Part shown: positions 45,683 through 54,225 of the stretch, one piece after another | Position numbering within the stretch: the first letter of the stretch is position 1 | How the letters are laid out: every line of letters begins with the position of its first letter | Assembly: GCA_903933715.1 (NCBI GenBank) | Contig: CAIZLD010000005.1 | Coordinates: forward strand, 1 to 57,163 | Length of the DNA stretch: 57,163 nucleotides | Source of the DNA: an uncultured Spartobacteria bacterium | Lineage (GTDB): Bacteria > Verrucomicrobiota > Verrucomicrobiia > Chthoniobacterales > Chthoniobacteraceae | Direction of reading: 5' to 3' | Notes under the pieces: model-generated | Told to the model about the DNA's origin: nothing | The model's input: only the letters and a program-made list of their open reading frames with translations | The model's database searches: none | Position numbers and translations under genes: made by a program

Positions 45683-46576
45683 TCAGCTCGGTTGAGGAAG
45701 GGAAATCACCCATGCCCGCAACGCATAGGCGCTGTAAATAAAATTCAGCGGCCGCATCTGCCACGCTTCCCAAAACAGCGAAAGCGCAAGGTGCGGATCC
45801 TGGCGCTGGATCAATCGCCCGTAAATCCATAGGCTCTTGGCATAACCGCTTATCCGAAGCGATTCCGGCAAAAATTCGCTGCGCAAATGCTTGCGGCAAA
45901 ACTTCACCCCGTGCTCGGCGACGATGACGCTCTTGGACATCGCGCTGGTCGCATGCTTGGTGTAGTAGCAAGTGACCTGCTCCGTGCAGGCCAGCCGGTA
46001 GCCGCGCGACAAAATGGCCATCCAGTAGTCGCAATCCTCGCCGATTTTCAAATTGGAATCAAACCCGCCGCAGCTTTGGGCGACCTCTTTGCGCAAGATC
46101 ACGAGACTGGAGGTTTGGATAAAGTTGCTTTTGAACAGGCTCACCAGCGGATCTTTGAAAAGGGACCGTTCCGGGATGAGCTTTCCGCTCACCTCCCCGG
46201 ACGGCTCTTCGTAAAGGAAAAAGCCGGAACAGCAAATATCCGCGCCGCTTCTCAAAGTCGCAAGCCCCGTCGCGAGATGCTGGGGAGTCCACCAATCATC
46301 GGCATCGAGAAAGGCGATAAAATCACCCCTGGCCAAAGAAAGCGCGCGATTGCGACTGGTCGAGACCCCCAGATTGGCCTCGTTGTTCTCGTAGCGAACC
46401 GGTTGTGAAACCAGCGATGCAAATTCGCGAACGAGATTTGCGGTCCCATCGTCAGAACCGTCCTCAATAACGATGACCTCCCATTCGATGTGGGTTTGCT
46501 CTCGCACACTTTCCAAGGCCCGTTCAATGAACCGGGCCGCCTGAAACGCGGGAATGATGATGCTGACCAGCGACAT
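45683..46576 (-). CDS. Glycosyltransferase family 2
   Basis: A 297-residue GT-A enzyme. It begins LVSIIIPAFQAARFIERAL, with EDGSDDGT for nucleotide binding, the metal-binding FLDADDWW, and the acceptor-side GGFDSNLKIGEDCDYWM (the ED motif). The frame is open 75 codons upstream, but that overlaps the previous gene; the ATG at 46576 matches the family start. It lies ten bases after the GT4 gene upstream. By eye the two genes from 45683 to 47774 are less GC-rich than those at 41-45.6 kb, a hint of different origin. Confidence 0.9.
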   Translation of the reverse strand: MSLVSIIIPAFQAARFIERALESVREQTHIEWEVIVIEDGSDDGTANLVREFASLVSQPVRYENNEANLGVSTSRNRALSLARGDFIAFLDADDWWTPQHLATGLATLRSGADICCSGFFLYEEPSGEVSGKLIPERSLFKDPLVSLFKSNFIQTSSLVILRKEVAQSCGGFDSNLKIGEDCDYWMAILSRGYRLACTEQVTCYYTKHATSAMSKSVIVAEHGVKFCRKHLRSEFLPESLRISGYAKSLWIYGRLIQRQDPHLALSLFWEAWQMRPLNFIYSAYALRAWVISLPQPS

Positions 46577-46586
46577 CTCCGGTGAA

Positions 46587-47774
46587 CTAATATTCCAAAT
46601 GCCCCCCGGTTTTGGCATAGAGCGCCCCGTCATAGACACCAAGCAGGCTTTGGGCCGCTTTTTGAATCTCGAAATTCTCGACAAAACACCGGCGGGCATT
46701 GCAGCGCATCGCTTCTTTCCCGGATGGGTTGAGAGACATCCAACGATTGAGCAAGGCGTAAGCTCCCTCACTATCGTCATTTTCCACCAACCCGGCGTCA
46801 TCCTTTTCGATTTCGCGCCAGATATTCACTTTATTGGTGATCAAGACCGGCAGAGAGGCGGAAAGGGACTCCGCAACAGAGATGCCGAAATTTTCCTGAT
46901 GCGAGGAGAGGATGAACACTTCGGCCGATTGAAACGCCCCCCATTTGAGATCGCCTCCGATCATTCCGGTCCAGGTGACGCGGCTTTCCAGGCCATAGGA
47001 ATGGACCAATTTCTTAAGCCATAAAGCGTAGGCGCTTTCATCCGGCCCCGCAATGACCAGGTGCAGTGACGGATCGGATTTTTCCTCAAGCAATCGATGG
47101 AAGGCGTTTATCATCAAATCGCACCCTTTTTTCTCGTGGACCCGGCCCAAAAACAAAATGATCCGCTTGCCGTTGAGATCCGGGAACTGCTCAAAAAAGA
47201 GCTTTTTCTGATGCCCGGCATCTCCACTCCATCCAGCAGTGCCGTAGCTCACGACAGCTTCGTTACAGCGGTAAAGCCAGAAGGAGCGCCGCGCCTGAAT
47301 CTGCTCTTCCTGACATGTGAACAACACTTTATCTGCATCTCTCAAGACACGGTATTCAGCCCAGGGCCAATAAAGCCATTTCTTGAGATGTTTAAGCGGA
47401 TAGTGCCGCTTGAACCACGGGTCGAGCATTCCGTGGGTAAACACAAAATACGGGACTCCCGCGCGGCGCACGGCCCGCCAGGTCGAAAAACTGTGATATT
47501 GCCAAATCCCGTTTATAATAATGAAAGCGTAGTCCCGGCAATGGGCTTTCAGCCAAGGGGCCAACCGGGGACAATATCCGTAGCTCGAATAAGAAGGGCC
47601 AAGCGGATAAACCTTGATTGGGAAATCGACCAGCCACGGTGCGTCCGGCGGGTCGAGACAGACGAGCTCCACGGTGATCCCCATTTTCAATTTCACCGAA
47701 ACCAATTGTTTGATCCCTTCAATCGGGCCGCCATGAGCGGGGTTTGCGGAATGGATAATGTGGAGGATTTTCAC
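46587..47774 (-). CDS. Glycosyltransferase, GT4-like; first gene of the glycan cluster
   Basis: A 395-residue GT-B enzyme. Motifs: HSANPAHGGPIEGIKQL at the start, IILFLGRVHEKKGCDLMINAF in the donor half, and SSHQENFGISVAESLSASLP as the EX7E segment. It is the most upstream member of the leftward cluster, so its promoter should lie in the 71-base gap shared with birA at 47775-47845, where I see no clear consensus boxes. Specificity unknown. Confidence 0.9.
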   Translation of the reverse strand: MKILHIIHSANPAHGGPIEGIKQLVSVKLKMGITVELVCLDPPDAPWLVDFPIKVYPLGPSYSSYGYCPRLAPWLKAHCRDYAFIIINGIWQYHSFSTWRAVRRAGVPYFVFTHGMLDPWFKRHYPLKHLKKWLYWPWAEYRVLRDADKVLFTCQEEQIQARRSFWLYRCNEAVVSYGTAGWSGDAGHQKKLFFEQFPDLNGKRIILFLGRVHEKKGCDLMINAFHRLLEEKSDPSLHLVIAGPDESAYALWLKKLVHSYGLESRVTWTGMIGGDLKWGAFQSAEVFILSSHQENFGISVAESLSASLPVLITNKVNIWREIEKDDAGLVENDDSEGAYALLNRWMSLNPSGKEAMRCNARRCFVENFEIQKAAQSLLGVYDGALYAKTGGHLEY

Positions 47775-47845
47775 AATAACTTTACAGGAAGGCCATCACC
47801 AAAACCAACGCATCCACAGGGGGGCGAAAGTGAAGGCTGATCTTA

Positions 47846-48769
47846 ATGCCCGGTCTTCGCGGTTCAATCTTTATTCTTCAAAGAATGCCACCCTGGGCGT
47901 TATATTTTTTGGATCGACGCATCCAGCGTTCACTTTCAACCAAAGGCAAAACCTTGCTCTCCACCCTTTCCCTCAGCCCTGTGACTCTGGGCAATCTATT
48001 ATCCGGCAACCGGCGGATTGGCCGTGAGATCGTCGTATTGGAAGAGACCGGATCGACCAATGACGCAGCAGCCCAGCACGGGCGCGCCGGGGCTGCGGAA
48101 GGGCTCGTCATTTTTGCAGAGCGGCAAACCGCCGGGCGCGGGCGATTGGGTCGCGTTTGGGAATCGGCGGCGCATCAAGGGCTCTGGTTTTCGATGCTGT
48201 TACGCCCCCAATGGGAGCAGGCGCACTGGTCCCGCCTGACCACCTGGGCGGCGGTGGCGGTCGCCAGAGGTTTGGAAGCGGCGCAACCCGGCTGCCGGGC
48301 CTCGATCAAGTGGCCCAACGATATCCATCTTTCTGGCAAAAAAGGGGTTGGCATTTTGTGCGAAAGCGTGGCCGGTCCCGACGGCTATGCCGTCATCGGC
48401 ATCGGCGTGAATGTGAACCAAACCATCGATGAATTTCCGCCGGAACTGCGTCTCAAGGCGACCTCGCTGCGGGAAATGGCGGGACCGGGCGCCGCCCTTT
48501 TGGACCGCCACGCCGTAGCCGCCACGCTCTTGCGCGAATTGGACGCGCTTTACCCGGCAGTGCAGCACGGTTTCGAGCGGATCGTGGCCGAAGCTCAAGC
48601 GCGGAGCATCCTGATGGGACGCCGGATCACGATTCACGACCCGCTCTCGACCGAAGAAGCTTGTGCGGAAGCGCTGGAGCCGGACGGCGGCTTGAGAGTC
48701 CGCCGCGACGATGGCTCGACCCGCGTCGTCTCTGGCGGCGAGGTGACCCTCTCCGGGTGGCAGGGTTAG
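47846..48769 (+). CDS. birA: Biotin-[acetyl-CoA-carboxylase] ligase, no HTH domain
   Basis: Up to 307 residues; attaches biotin to the carboxylase carrier protein. Motifs are LEETGSTNDAAAQHG, the adenylate loop AERQTAGRGRLGRVW, and KWPNDIHLSGKKGVGILCE, followed by VIGIGVNVNQ; the small C-terminal beta domain ends GGEVTLSGWQG. There is no N-terminal helix-turn-helix, so it should not act as the biotin operon repressor. The start is unsure: residues 1-45 look unconserved, and the real start could be a TTG at about 47952 or another codon near there. Confidence 0.88.
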   Translation: MPGLRGSIFILQRMPPWALYFLDRRIQRSLSTKGKTLLSTLSLSPVTLGNLLSGNRRIGREIVVLEETGSTNDAAAQHGRAGAAEGLVIFAERQTAGRGRLGRVWESAAHQGLWFSMLLRPQWEQAHWSRLTTWAAVAVARGLEAAQPGCRASIKWPNDIHLSGKKGVGILCESVAGPDGYAVIGIGVNVNQTIDEFPPELRLKATSLREMAGPGAALLDRHAVAATLLRELDALYPAVQHGFERIVAEAQARSILMGRRITIHDPLSTEEACAEALEPDGGLRVRRDDGSTRVVSGGEVTLSGWQG

Positions 48770-48773
48770 GATG

Positions 48774-48906
48774 TGTTCACGAATGATGTCCGTGTCCGCA
48801 GTTTTTTATTCTCTCGCAAAGACGCAAAGTCGCAAAGGAAAGGCAAAGACGGCACACTCTTCTTTGCGCCTTTGCGAGAAACAAATTTCAGAGTTATTCG
48901 TGAACA
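48774..48906. repeat. Nested inverted repeat element D, CGCAAAG type
   Basis: Fills the 142-base gap between the convergent birA and kinase-MurQ genes. The outer arms 48774-48784 and 48896-48906 are an exact 11-base inverted repeat (TGTTCACGAAT). The inner arms 48813-48829 and 48862-48878 are a 17-base inverted repeat with one mismatch (CTCGCAAAGACGCAAAG). The core CGCAAAGACGCAAAG also occurs at 56643-56671 and, inverted, at 13484-13514. No coding signal. Confidence 0.8.
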
Positions 48907-48911
48907 GTATC

Positions 48912-50636
48912 CTACGATGGCGGCAAACATTGGCGCACGTCCCAGCCGTGGCTTTCGAGGGCCGCCTCCGCTTCGGCGCGCGACAATCCCAGCAATGCGG
49001 CAACAAGCCGCGTCGCCCGGTCGCGGAGCTTGGCGTTGCTCACAACCACTCCGGCCATCAGATTCCCATGCACTCTCCCCAGCCGCACCATCACGCTGGT
49101 GGAAAGGATGTTAAGCGCGCATTTGGTCGCGGTGCCTGCCTTTAACCGGGTGGAGCCTGCAAGCAGCTCCGGCCCCGTGGCGAGATCGATCTCGACATCC
49201 CACGGTGTCCCGCAAACCCGGCGAGCCGGATTGCAGGTCAGTAAAATCGTGCGGGCTCCGTTCTTTCGCGCCTGGCACAGCGCTCCCATCACAAACGGCG
49301 TCCGGCCACTCGCGGTGATTCCGCAAACCACATCGCCGCTCCGCACCCCGCGCTCGCTCACGGCCATTGCCCCGGCCTCCGGCTGGTCTTCGGCTCCCTC
49401 CGCCGACCGGTAGAGCGCCCCCGGGCCGCCAGCCATGAGGGCTTGAACCAACTGCGGATCGGCCCCGAAAGTGGGCGGAATTTCGCTCGCGTCAAGCACG
49501 CCCAATCGCCCACTGGTCCCCGCCCCGACATAAAAAAGGCGTCCCCCCTGCCGCAAAGCATCTGAGGTCAGCTCAATCGCGGCGACGAGCCGCATACGGG
49601 CGGCCAAAAGCGCCTCGTTGACGCACGTTTCCTCGCTGATAAAAAGATCGACGATTTGCGGAGTGGACATGGCGTCGAGTCCCGTTGAACGAGGGTTGAC
49701 CGCTTCAGTCATCGCAGTGGAGAGCTCGCTCAGATCGACCTCCGGTTGAACCGGCGGCGCCAACGGCACCTCTTGCGCCGCCAGCCAGGCAGAGCCCGCC
49801 GCGCCCGACTCCGTGCAAAGACTGATCCGGGCTCCCGGATAAACCGCCTCAACGCGTTTCCGGAACCGCTCGATGTATTCCGGGTGATTCAAAAAAAGGC
49901 CGCCTTGAAGCTTGATTTCGGGGGCTTGCTCGAACCCAAGCCGCCGCAACGTGGCGCACGCTCCATCGGCCAGCGCACCAGCTCCGAAATCGAGGATTGC
50001 CGCCATTTCCGCATCCCCTCGCCGTGCCGCGTCGAAAACGACCGGGGCGAGTTTGGCAACGGCCATTTTATCCGCCTCAGCCGCCCAATTGACCAATTCT
50101 TCAAGTTGATTGAGCGCCAGTGCCGCCAGGATTCTCTCGCCGGGACGCGTGATGCGCCGCGTCAAATCGTAGGTCCATAGCACATGCCGGAGCGCTTCCA
50201 CAGCCAAGTGATAGCCGCTGCCGATGTCCCCCAGAAGCTGGCCCCAGCCGCCCGCTTTTTCGTAATGCCCCGCACGGCGGCCCGAAATGGCCGAGCCGGT
50301 CCCCGCAATCACGGCCACCCCGTCTCCCGCTCCGAAAGCGGCGGCAAAACCGGATTCCCGGTCGCTGCCCACCCGGGTCGATGCGGTGGGCCAGGCCCGG
50401 CTCACAAAAGCTTGAAGGCGGCTGCGGTCCGCGGCATTGACACACCCCGCAAGAAAGACCCCGACATGGGTTGCGTCGGCGGGTAAAACCCGGAACATTT
50501 CCTCAAGGGTTTCGTCGCGAACCAGCCGCAAATTGGCCGCGGGAAGCACTCCGCTATTGATCCGGCGGCCCGACTCATCCACTAAAACCCATTCGGTTTT
50601 AGTTCCTCCCCCTTCAATGCCAAGAACGCGTTTCAT
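48912..50636 (-). CDS. Fused BadF/BadG-type sugar kinase and MurNAc-6-phosphate etherase
   Basis: A 574-residue two-domain protein. Residues 1-~290 are an ASKHA kinase of the BadF/BadG N-acetylglucosamine kinase-like type: GIEGGGTKTEW (phosphate 1), GTGSAISGRRAG, and GGWGQLLGDIGSGYHLA. The rest is MurQ: an SIS fold with YVGAGTSGRLGVLDASEIPPTFG (catalytic Glu) and EGAEDQPEAGA (second catalytic Glu). The kinase half could make MurNAc-6-phosphate (clostridial MurK is of this family) and the etherase half would convert it to GlcNAc-6-phosphate and lactate, a complete two-step path in one chain. I use the ATG at 50636, as 13 upstream codons are not family-like. It ends against repeat element D. 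Confidence 0.88.
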   Translation of the reverse strand: MKRVLGIEGGGTKTEWVLVDESGRRINSGVLPAANLRLVRDETLEEMFRVLPADATHVGVFLAGCVNAADRSRLQAFVSRAWPTASTRVGSDRESGFAAAFGAGDGVAVIAGTGSAISGRRAGHYEKAGGWGQLLGDIGSGYHLAVEALRHVLWTYDLTRRITRPGERILAALALNQLEELVNWAAEADKMAVAKLAPVVFDAARRGDAEMAAILDFGAGALADGACATLRRLGFEQAPEIKLQGGLFLNHPEYIERFRKRVEAVYPGARISLCTESGAAGSAWLAAQEVPLAPPVQPEVDLSELSTAMTEAVNPRSTGLDAMSTPQIVDLFISEETCVNEALLAARMRLVAAIELTSDALRQGGRLFYVGAGTSGRLGVLDASEIPPTFGADPQLVQALMAGGPGALYRSAEGAEDQPEAGAMAVSERGVRSGDVVCGITASGRTPFVMGALCQARKNGARTILLTCNPARRVCGTPWDVEIDLATGPELLAGSTRLKAGTATKCALNILSTSVMVRLGRVHGNLMAGVVVSNAKLRDRATRLVAALLGLSRAEAEAALESHGWDVRQCLPPS

Positions 50637-50779
50637 AGGAGATATTTGATTAATATCTGTCCAAAACGAGGTCACCGCAAGCAGCGGCGCTGATTCAAAG
50701 GCGATGAACGCCGATCAAAGCAAAACAATCTGCGAAAATCCTGAGGACTCCTCTCCTGTATTCCAAATTCGCGAACCCC

Positions 50780-52969
50780 CTAAACGAGGTCGAGAGCGGC
50801 TTTTTTACAGGCTTGGAGGTCGAGTTTGCCGCTGGATTGAATCGGGATGGCAGGAACCCGCTTCACGACTTTCGGAATCCAAAGCGGGGGAACTCCGACG
50901 GCGAGCAATTTGGAACGCAAGTCGGCCAGGTCGATCTCCTGTGTGCTCAAGAGAACCACCGCCTCACCTTTGGAACGGTCGGGAACCCCGACGATGCAGA
51001 CCGAACGGGTATCTTCCTGGCCGCCGCCCAACGCTTCGAGGATTTTGACTTCAAGCGACTCGTGGGGGACCATTTCTCCGCCGATTTTCGAGAAGCGGGA
51101 AACGCGCCCTTCGATGTAGAGAAACCCGTCTTCGTCAAACCGTCCAAGATCGCCGGTTTTGAACCACCCGTCCTGGAGAACTTCGGCGGTCAGCTCCGGC
51201 TCGTTGAGATACCCCTCAAAAATATTGGCCCCCTTGAGCCAGAGCATCCCCGTGGCATGGAGCGAGAGAACCCGGCCGGTTTCTGGATCGCGAATCTGGG
51301 CCGCGATGCCGGGGGCCATTTTGCCGATGGAGCCGGGCCGCGAAGACGGCTGGACTTCGTCATCGGGGCGGTGTTTCTCCGGCTCGGGAAGATTCACGCC
51401 GACCACGGGAGAAGTCTCGGTCAACCCGTACCCTTCCATTACTTCCTTGCCGAATTTTTCGTGGAACGCATTGGCGACGTCCCGGGGGAGTTTCTCCGCA
51501 CCGGTAATGACGAGCCGCACCGACGCCAACTGTTCCCGCCGGGCTTTGCGCAGGTAAACGCGCAGGAAAGTGGGGGTCGCCAGCAGGAACGTGATTTTGT
51601 GTTTCTCGATCAGCTCCGCATTTTTTTCGGCATCGAGCGGGTTAGGGTAGGTCACCATCCGCAGCCGCTCGATCAAAGGATACCAGAGGGTCACGGTGCA
51701 GCCAAACGAGTGGAAAAACGGCAGCGAGGCAAGCAGGCCGTCCCGCTTGGAGGGGTTGAGGAGTTCGCCAAACTGGGAGACGTTGGCCAACAAATTGCGG
51801 TGGCTCAAAACAACCCCTTTCGGTTCCCCGGACGACCCGCTGGTAAAAAGTACGACCGCCTCGGCGTGATCGCCGACCGAAGGGATGCGCAACAACTCCA
51901 CCAGCCCCCACCAGGGCATCACGGCGACAATAGCCCGCCACAACAGAATGGACGGCTTGAGCCGGGGCATGATCTCGTCCAGCAACAGCAAATTCGGAGG
52001 CGTCGGGAGATCGCAAAATTTTTTCAAGACCGGCCCGGCCGTTACGAGATCGTGGAGGCCTGCCGTGCGGATCGCGCTGCCGACGGCGGATGGCCCGGCC
52101 GTGAAGTTTAAGTTCACCGGGACTTTGTCCGTCAATAAGATCGCGAGGTTTGCGATCACGGCACCGCGTCCGGGAGGCAGCATCACGCCAATTCGTTTTT
52201 GGGGGCATTGGCCACGAAGACGCCGGGCCAACACAATGGCAGCCGCAAGAACCAGCCCCCGGCTCATTCGGGATTCATCCGTGCCGTCGATGAGGACGGT
52301 TTCAAATTGATGGTGTTTGAGCCCGCGCACGCAAGCCTTGGCCAGGTGGCTTTTAAACAAAGGCCGCTGCTGGTACGCCTCCTCCCCCAATTCCAGCATC
52401 TGTTGGCGAACGAGCCCAATATGGGCATGGTCGTGAGCCATCGGCTTCCCGAAAAGGACCGTCACCGGGTAAGGGAGGCGTTTCGGGAATTTCTTGAAAT
52501 AACGGCCGCACTGGAATGAAAAGATCGAACCCCAAAGTTGATCGAGCCAGACCGGGACCACCGGGCATTCGGTGGCGTGGGCGATCAATTCATAACCCCG
52601 GCGCAGCCGCAAGAGCATGCCGGTGCGGGAAAGCTCCCCTTCGGGAAAAATACAGACGATTTCACCGGCCCGGATGAATCCGGAAGCCTCGCGCAGGGCG
52701 TCCTTGGCTTTCCGCGAGCTGATGGGAATGGCCCGCAGCAGCCGGAACATCGGGTTGAGAAAAGGATGCCGGTAGATCGACTCGTAAACCAGGAACCGCA
52801 ACCGCCGGGGGCAGGCGGCTTGCAAGAGAATGGCATCCACCCAGGTGACATGATTGGGCAGCAAAAGGCACCCTCCCGGGGGCACGTTTTCAATTCCACT
52901 GACGTGGAGCCGGTAAACGAGCCGCACGAGCCGTTCGGCCATTCTCAAAAGGAGACTTTTTGGATGCAT
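50780..52969 (-). CDS. Fused 1-acyl-G3P acyltransferase and acyl-ACP synthetase (Aas-like)
   Basis: A 729-residue two-domain protein. Residues ~20-200 are a PlsC-type acyltransferase with the catalytic NHVTWVD (NHX4D) and FPEGELSRTG motifs. Residues ~230-725 are an AMP-forming acyl-activating enzyme: phosphate loop LFTSGSSGEPKGV, EGYGLTETSPV, WFKTGDLGRFDEDG, and a C-terminal lysine in SGKLDLQ. In E. coli Aas the two domains reacylate lysophospholipid using fatty acid and ACP. There the order is the same, though Aas carries membrane helices that are not obvious here. A hydrophobic patch (LLWRAIVAVMPWWGLVELL) might dip into the membrane. It is divergent from the IMPase gene. Confidence 0.88.
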   Translation of the reverse strand: MHPKSLLLRMAERLVRLVYRLHVSGIENVPPGGCLLLPNHVTWVDAILLQAACPRRLRFLVYESIYRHPFLNPMFRLLRAIPISSRKAKDALREASGFIRAGEIVCIFPEGELSRTGMLLRLRRGYELIAHATECPVVPVWLDQLWGSIFSFQCGRYFKKFPKRLPYPVTVLFGKPMAHDHAHIGLVRQQMLELGEEAYQQRPLFKSHLAKACVRGLKHHQFETVLIDGTDESRMSRGLVLAAAIVLARRLRGQCPQKRIGVMLPPGRGAVIANLAILLTDKVPVNLNFTAGPSAVGSAIRTAGLHDLVTAGPVLKKFCDLPTPPNLLLLDEIMPRLKPSILLWRAIVAVMPWWGLVELLRIPSVGDHAEAVVLFTSGSSGEPKGVVLSHRNLLANVSQFGELLNPSKRDGLLASLPFFHSFGCTVTLWYPLIERLRMVTYPNPLDAEKNAELIEKHKITFLLATPTFLRVYLRKARREQLASVRLVITGAEKLPRDVANAFHEKFGKEVMEGYGLTETSPVVGVNLPEPEKHRPDDEVQPSSRPGSIGKMAPGIAAQIRDPETGRVLSLHATGMLWLKGANIFEGYLNEPELTAEVLQDGWFKTGDLGRFDEDGFLYIEGRVSRFSKIGGEMVPHESLEVKILEALGGGQEDTRSVCIVGVPDRSKGEAVVLLSTQEIDLADLRSKLLAVGVPPLWIPKVVKRVPAIPIQSSGKLDLQACKKAALDLV

Positions 52970-53186
52970 GAAAGAGCAAAAGCTACAGAGGAACTATCGC
53001 CCGGTCGAGCTTGGAAAAAAAGGGGAAACCACCCTTTGGGAGCTGTTGAAGAATTGAAAAATCGTAGCTCAAATATTAAATCATACTCAAAAAATCGATT
53101 GGCCAAAAAAATTTTCGTTATCGACTCGCCAAAAATAAGAGATCCTTGTTACAGTTCAAAATACCCACTCCTACCCCCCTACAACC

Positions 53187-53936
53187 ATGATCAATTATCT
53201 CAAAACCGCCATTGAAGCCGCGCGTGCGGCCAGCGTCCTCCTGCGGGATAACTTTGGCAAGACCCCCGACGTCAACACGTTTGAAGCGCACGACATCAAG
53301 CTCGAACTCGACGTGCGTTCGCAGGAGCTGATCACCGGGATCATTCTTCACCGCTTCCCCGATCACGCCATCTATGGTGAGGAAGGGATTGCGGGAAATC
53401 CCGAGAGCCCCTTTCAATGGATCGTCGATCCGATTGACGGGACAGTGAACTATTTTTACGGGATTCCGCACTTCTGCATCTCCATTGCCCTGCGCAAGGA
53501 AGGCAAAGTGGTCCTGGGCATCATTTTGGACCCGATGCGCAACGAGCTTTGGGAGGTGATGGAGGGGTGCACCCCACTTCTCAATGGCAAACCGTGCAGG
53601 GTGAGTTCGCGCACAAAGCTCTCGGATTCCGTTCTTTCGGTCGGTTTCGCCAAAGCCAAATCGACCATCGACGCCGGGCTGCCGCTTTTCGAAAAAATGG
53701 TCTATCGCGCCCGCAAATGCCGGCTCATGGGGAGCGCCGCGCTCGACCTCGCTTATGTTGCCAGCGGCCGGCTCGATGCCTATATCGAGTCGAGCGTCAG
53801 CCTTTGGGATATCGCCGCCGGACAACTGCTGGTGGAAGCCGCCGGGGGCAAGTGCGAAACCGCGCCGCATGCCGACGGAAGCGACAAGATCGCGATCCGC
53901 GCTTCCAACGGGGTCCTGGACCTCAACGTTGATTAG
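53187..53936 (+). CDS. Inositol monophosphatase-family phosphatase
   Basis: A 249-residue member of the IMPase family. The metal site is complete: GEEGIAG, WIVDPIDGTVNYFYGIP (the family signature), and WDIAAGQLLVEAAGG near the end. Such enzymes remove phosphate from inositol monophosphate, 3'-phosphoadenosine compounds or histidinol phosphate; sequence alone does not say which. The start is the ATG at 53187; the AT-rich stretch at about 53050-53160 probably holds its promoter and that of the divergent acyltransferase gene. Confidence 0.9.
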   Translation: MINYLKTAIEAARAASVLLRDNFGKTPDVNTFEAHDIKLELDVRSQELITGIILHRFPDHAIYGEEGIAGNPESPFQWIVDPIDGTVNYFYGIPHFCISIALRKEGKVVLGIILDPMRNELWEVMEGCTPLLNGKPCRVSSRTKLSDSVLSVGFAKAKSTIDAGLPLFEKMVYRARKCRLMGSAALDLAYVASGRLDAYIESSVSLWDIAAGQLLVEAAGGKCETAPHADGSDKIAIRASNGVLDLNVD

Positions 53937-53991
53937 GCGCGCCTTATAATCGCGCTTGCTTTTACCCCGGTTCGCTAGGATTTTGAGGTGA

Positions 53992-54225
53992 ATGACAGAA
54001 GAGAATCACCTCGCAGATCGCGCCCGAAAAGCCGAGAAAATCATCGCCAGACCCACCGATTTCAAGGTGTGCGAAGGGTGTGATTCCATTGTCGCGGCCC
54101 GGGTTGCCACCTGCCCCAACTGCCACGGCTACCGGTTTGACGAGAGTCCGCAGGCGGTTACGGCCCAAGCCCGGCTCCTGGGTTCACGCGCCCAGACCAG
54201 CGTGGTTGAGGAAGACCTGTTTTAA
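53992..54225 (+). CDS. Small zinc-ribbon protein of unknown function
   Basis: A 77-residue protein with one zinc ribbon, CEGCDSIVAARVATCPNCHGYRFD (two CxxC pairs 12 residues apart), then a short acidic tail (VVEEDLF). No signal peptide. The small size suggests an RNA-, ribosome- or protein-binding role, but I cannot assign one. The TAA at 54223-54225 directly abuts the stop of prfC on the other strand, so the two genes share no spacer. Confidence 0.7.
   Translation: MTEENHLADRARKAEKIIARPTDFKVCEGCDSIVAARVATCPNCHGYRFDESPQAVTAQARLLGSRAQTSVVEEDLF

Noticed and set aside
50680-50770. Short repeat-like stretch between kinase-MurQ and the acyltransferase gene
   Set aside because: Words such as GCGATGAACGCCGATC look like fragments of dispersed repeats, but I found no second copy in the window.
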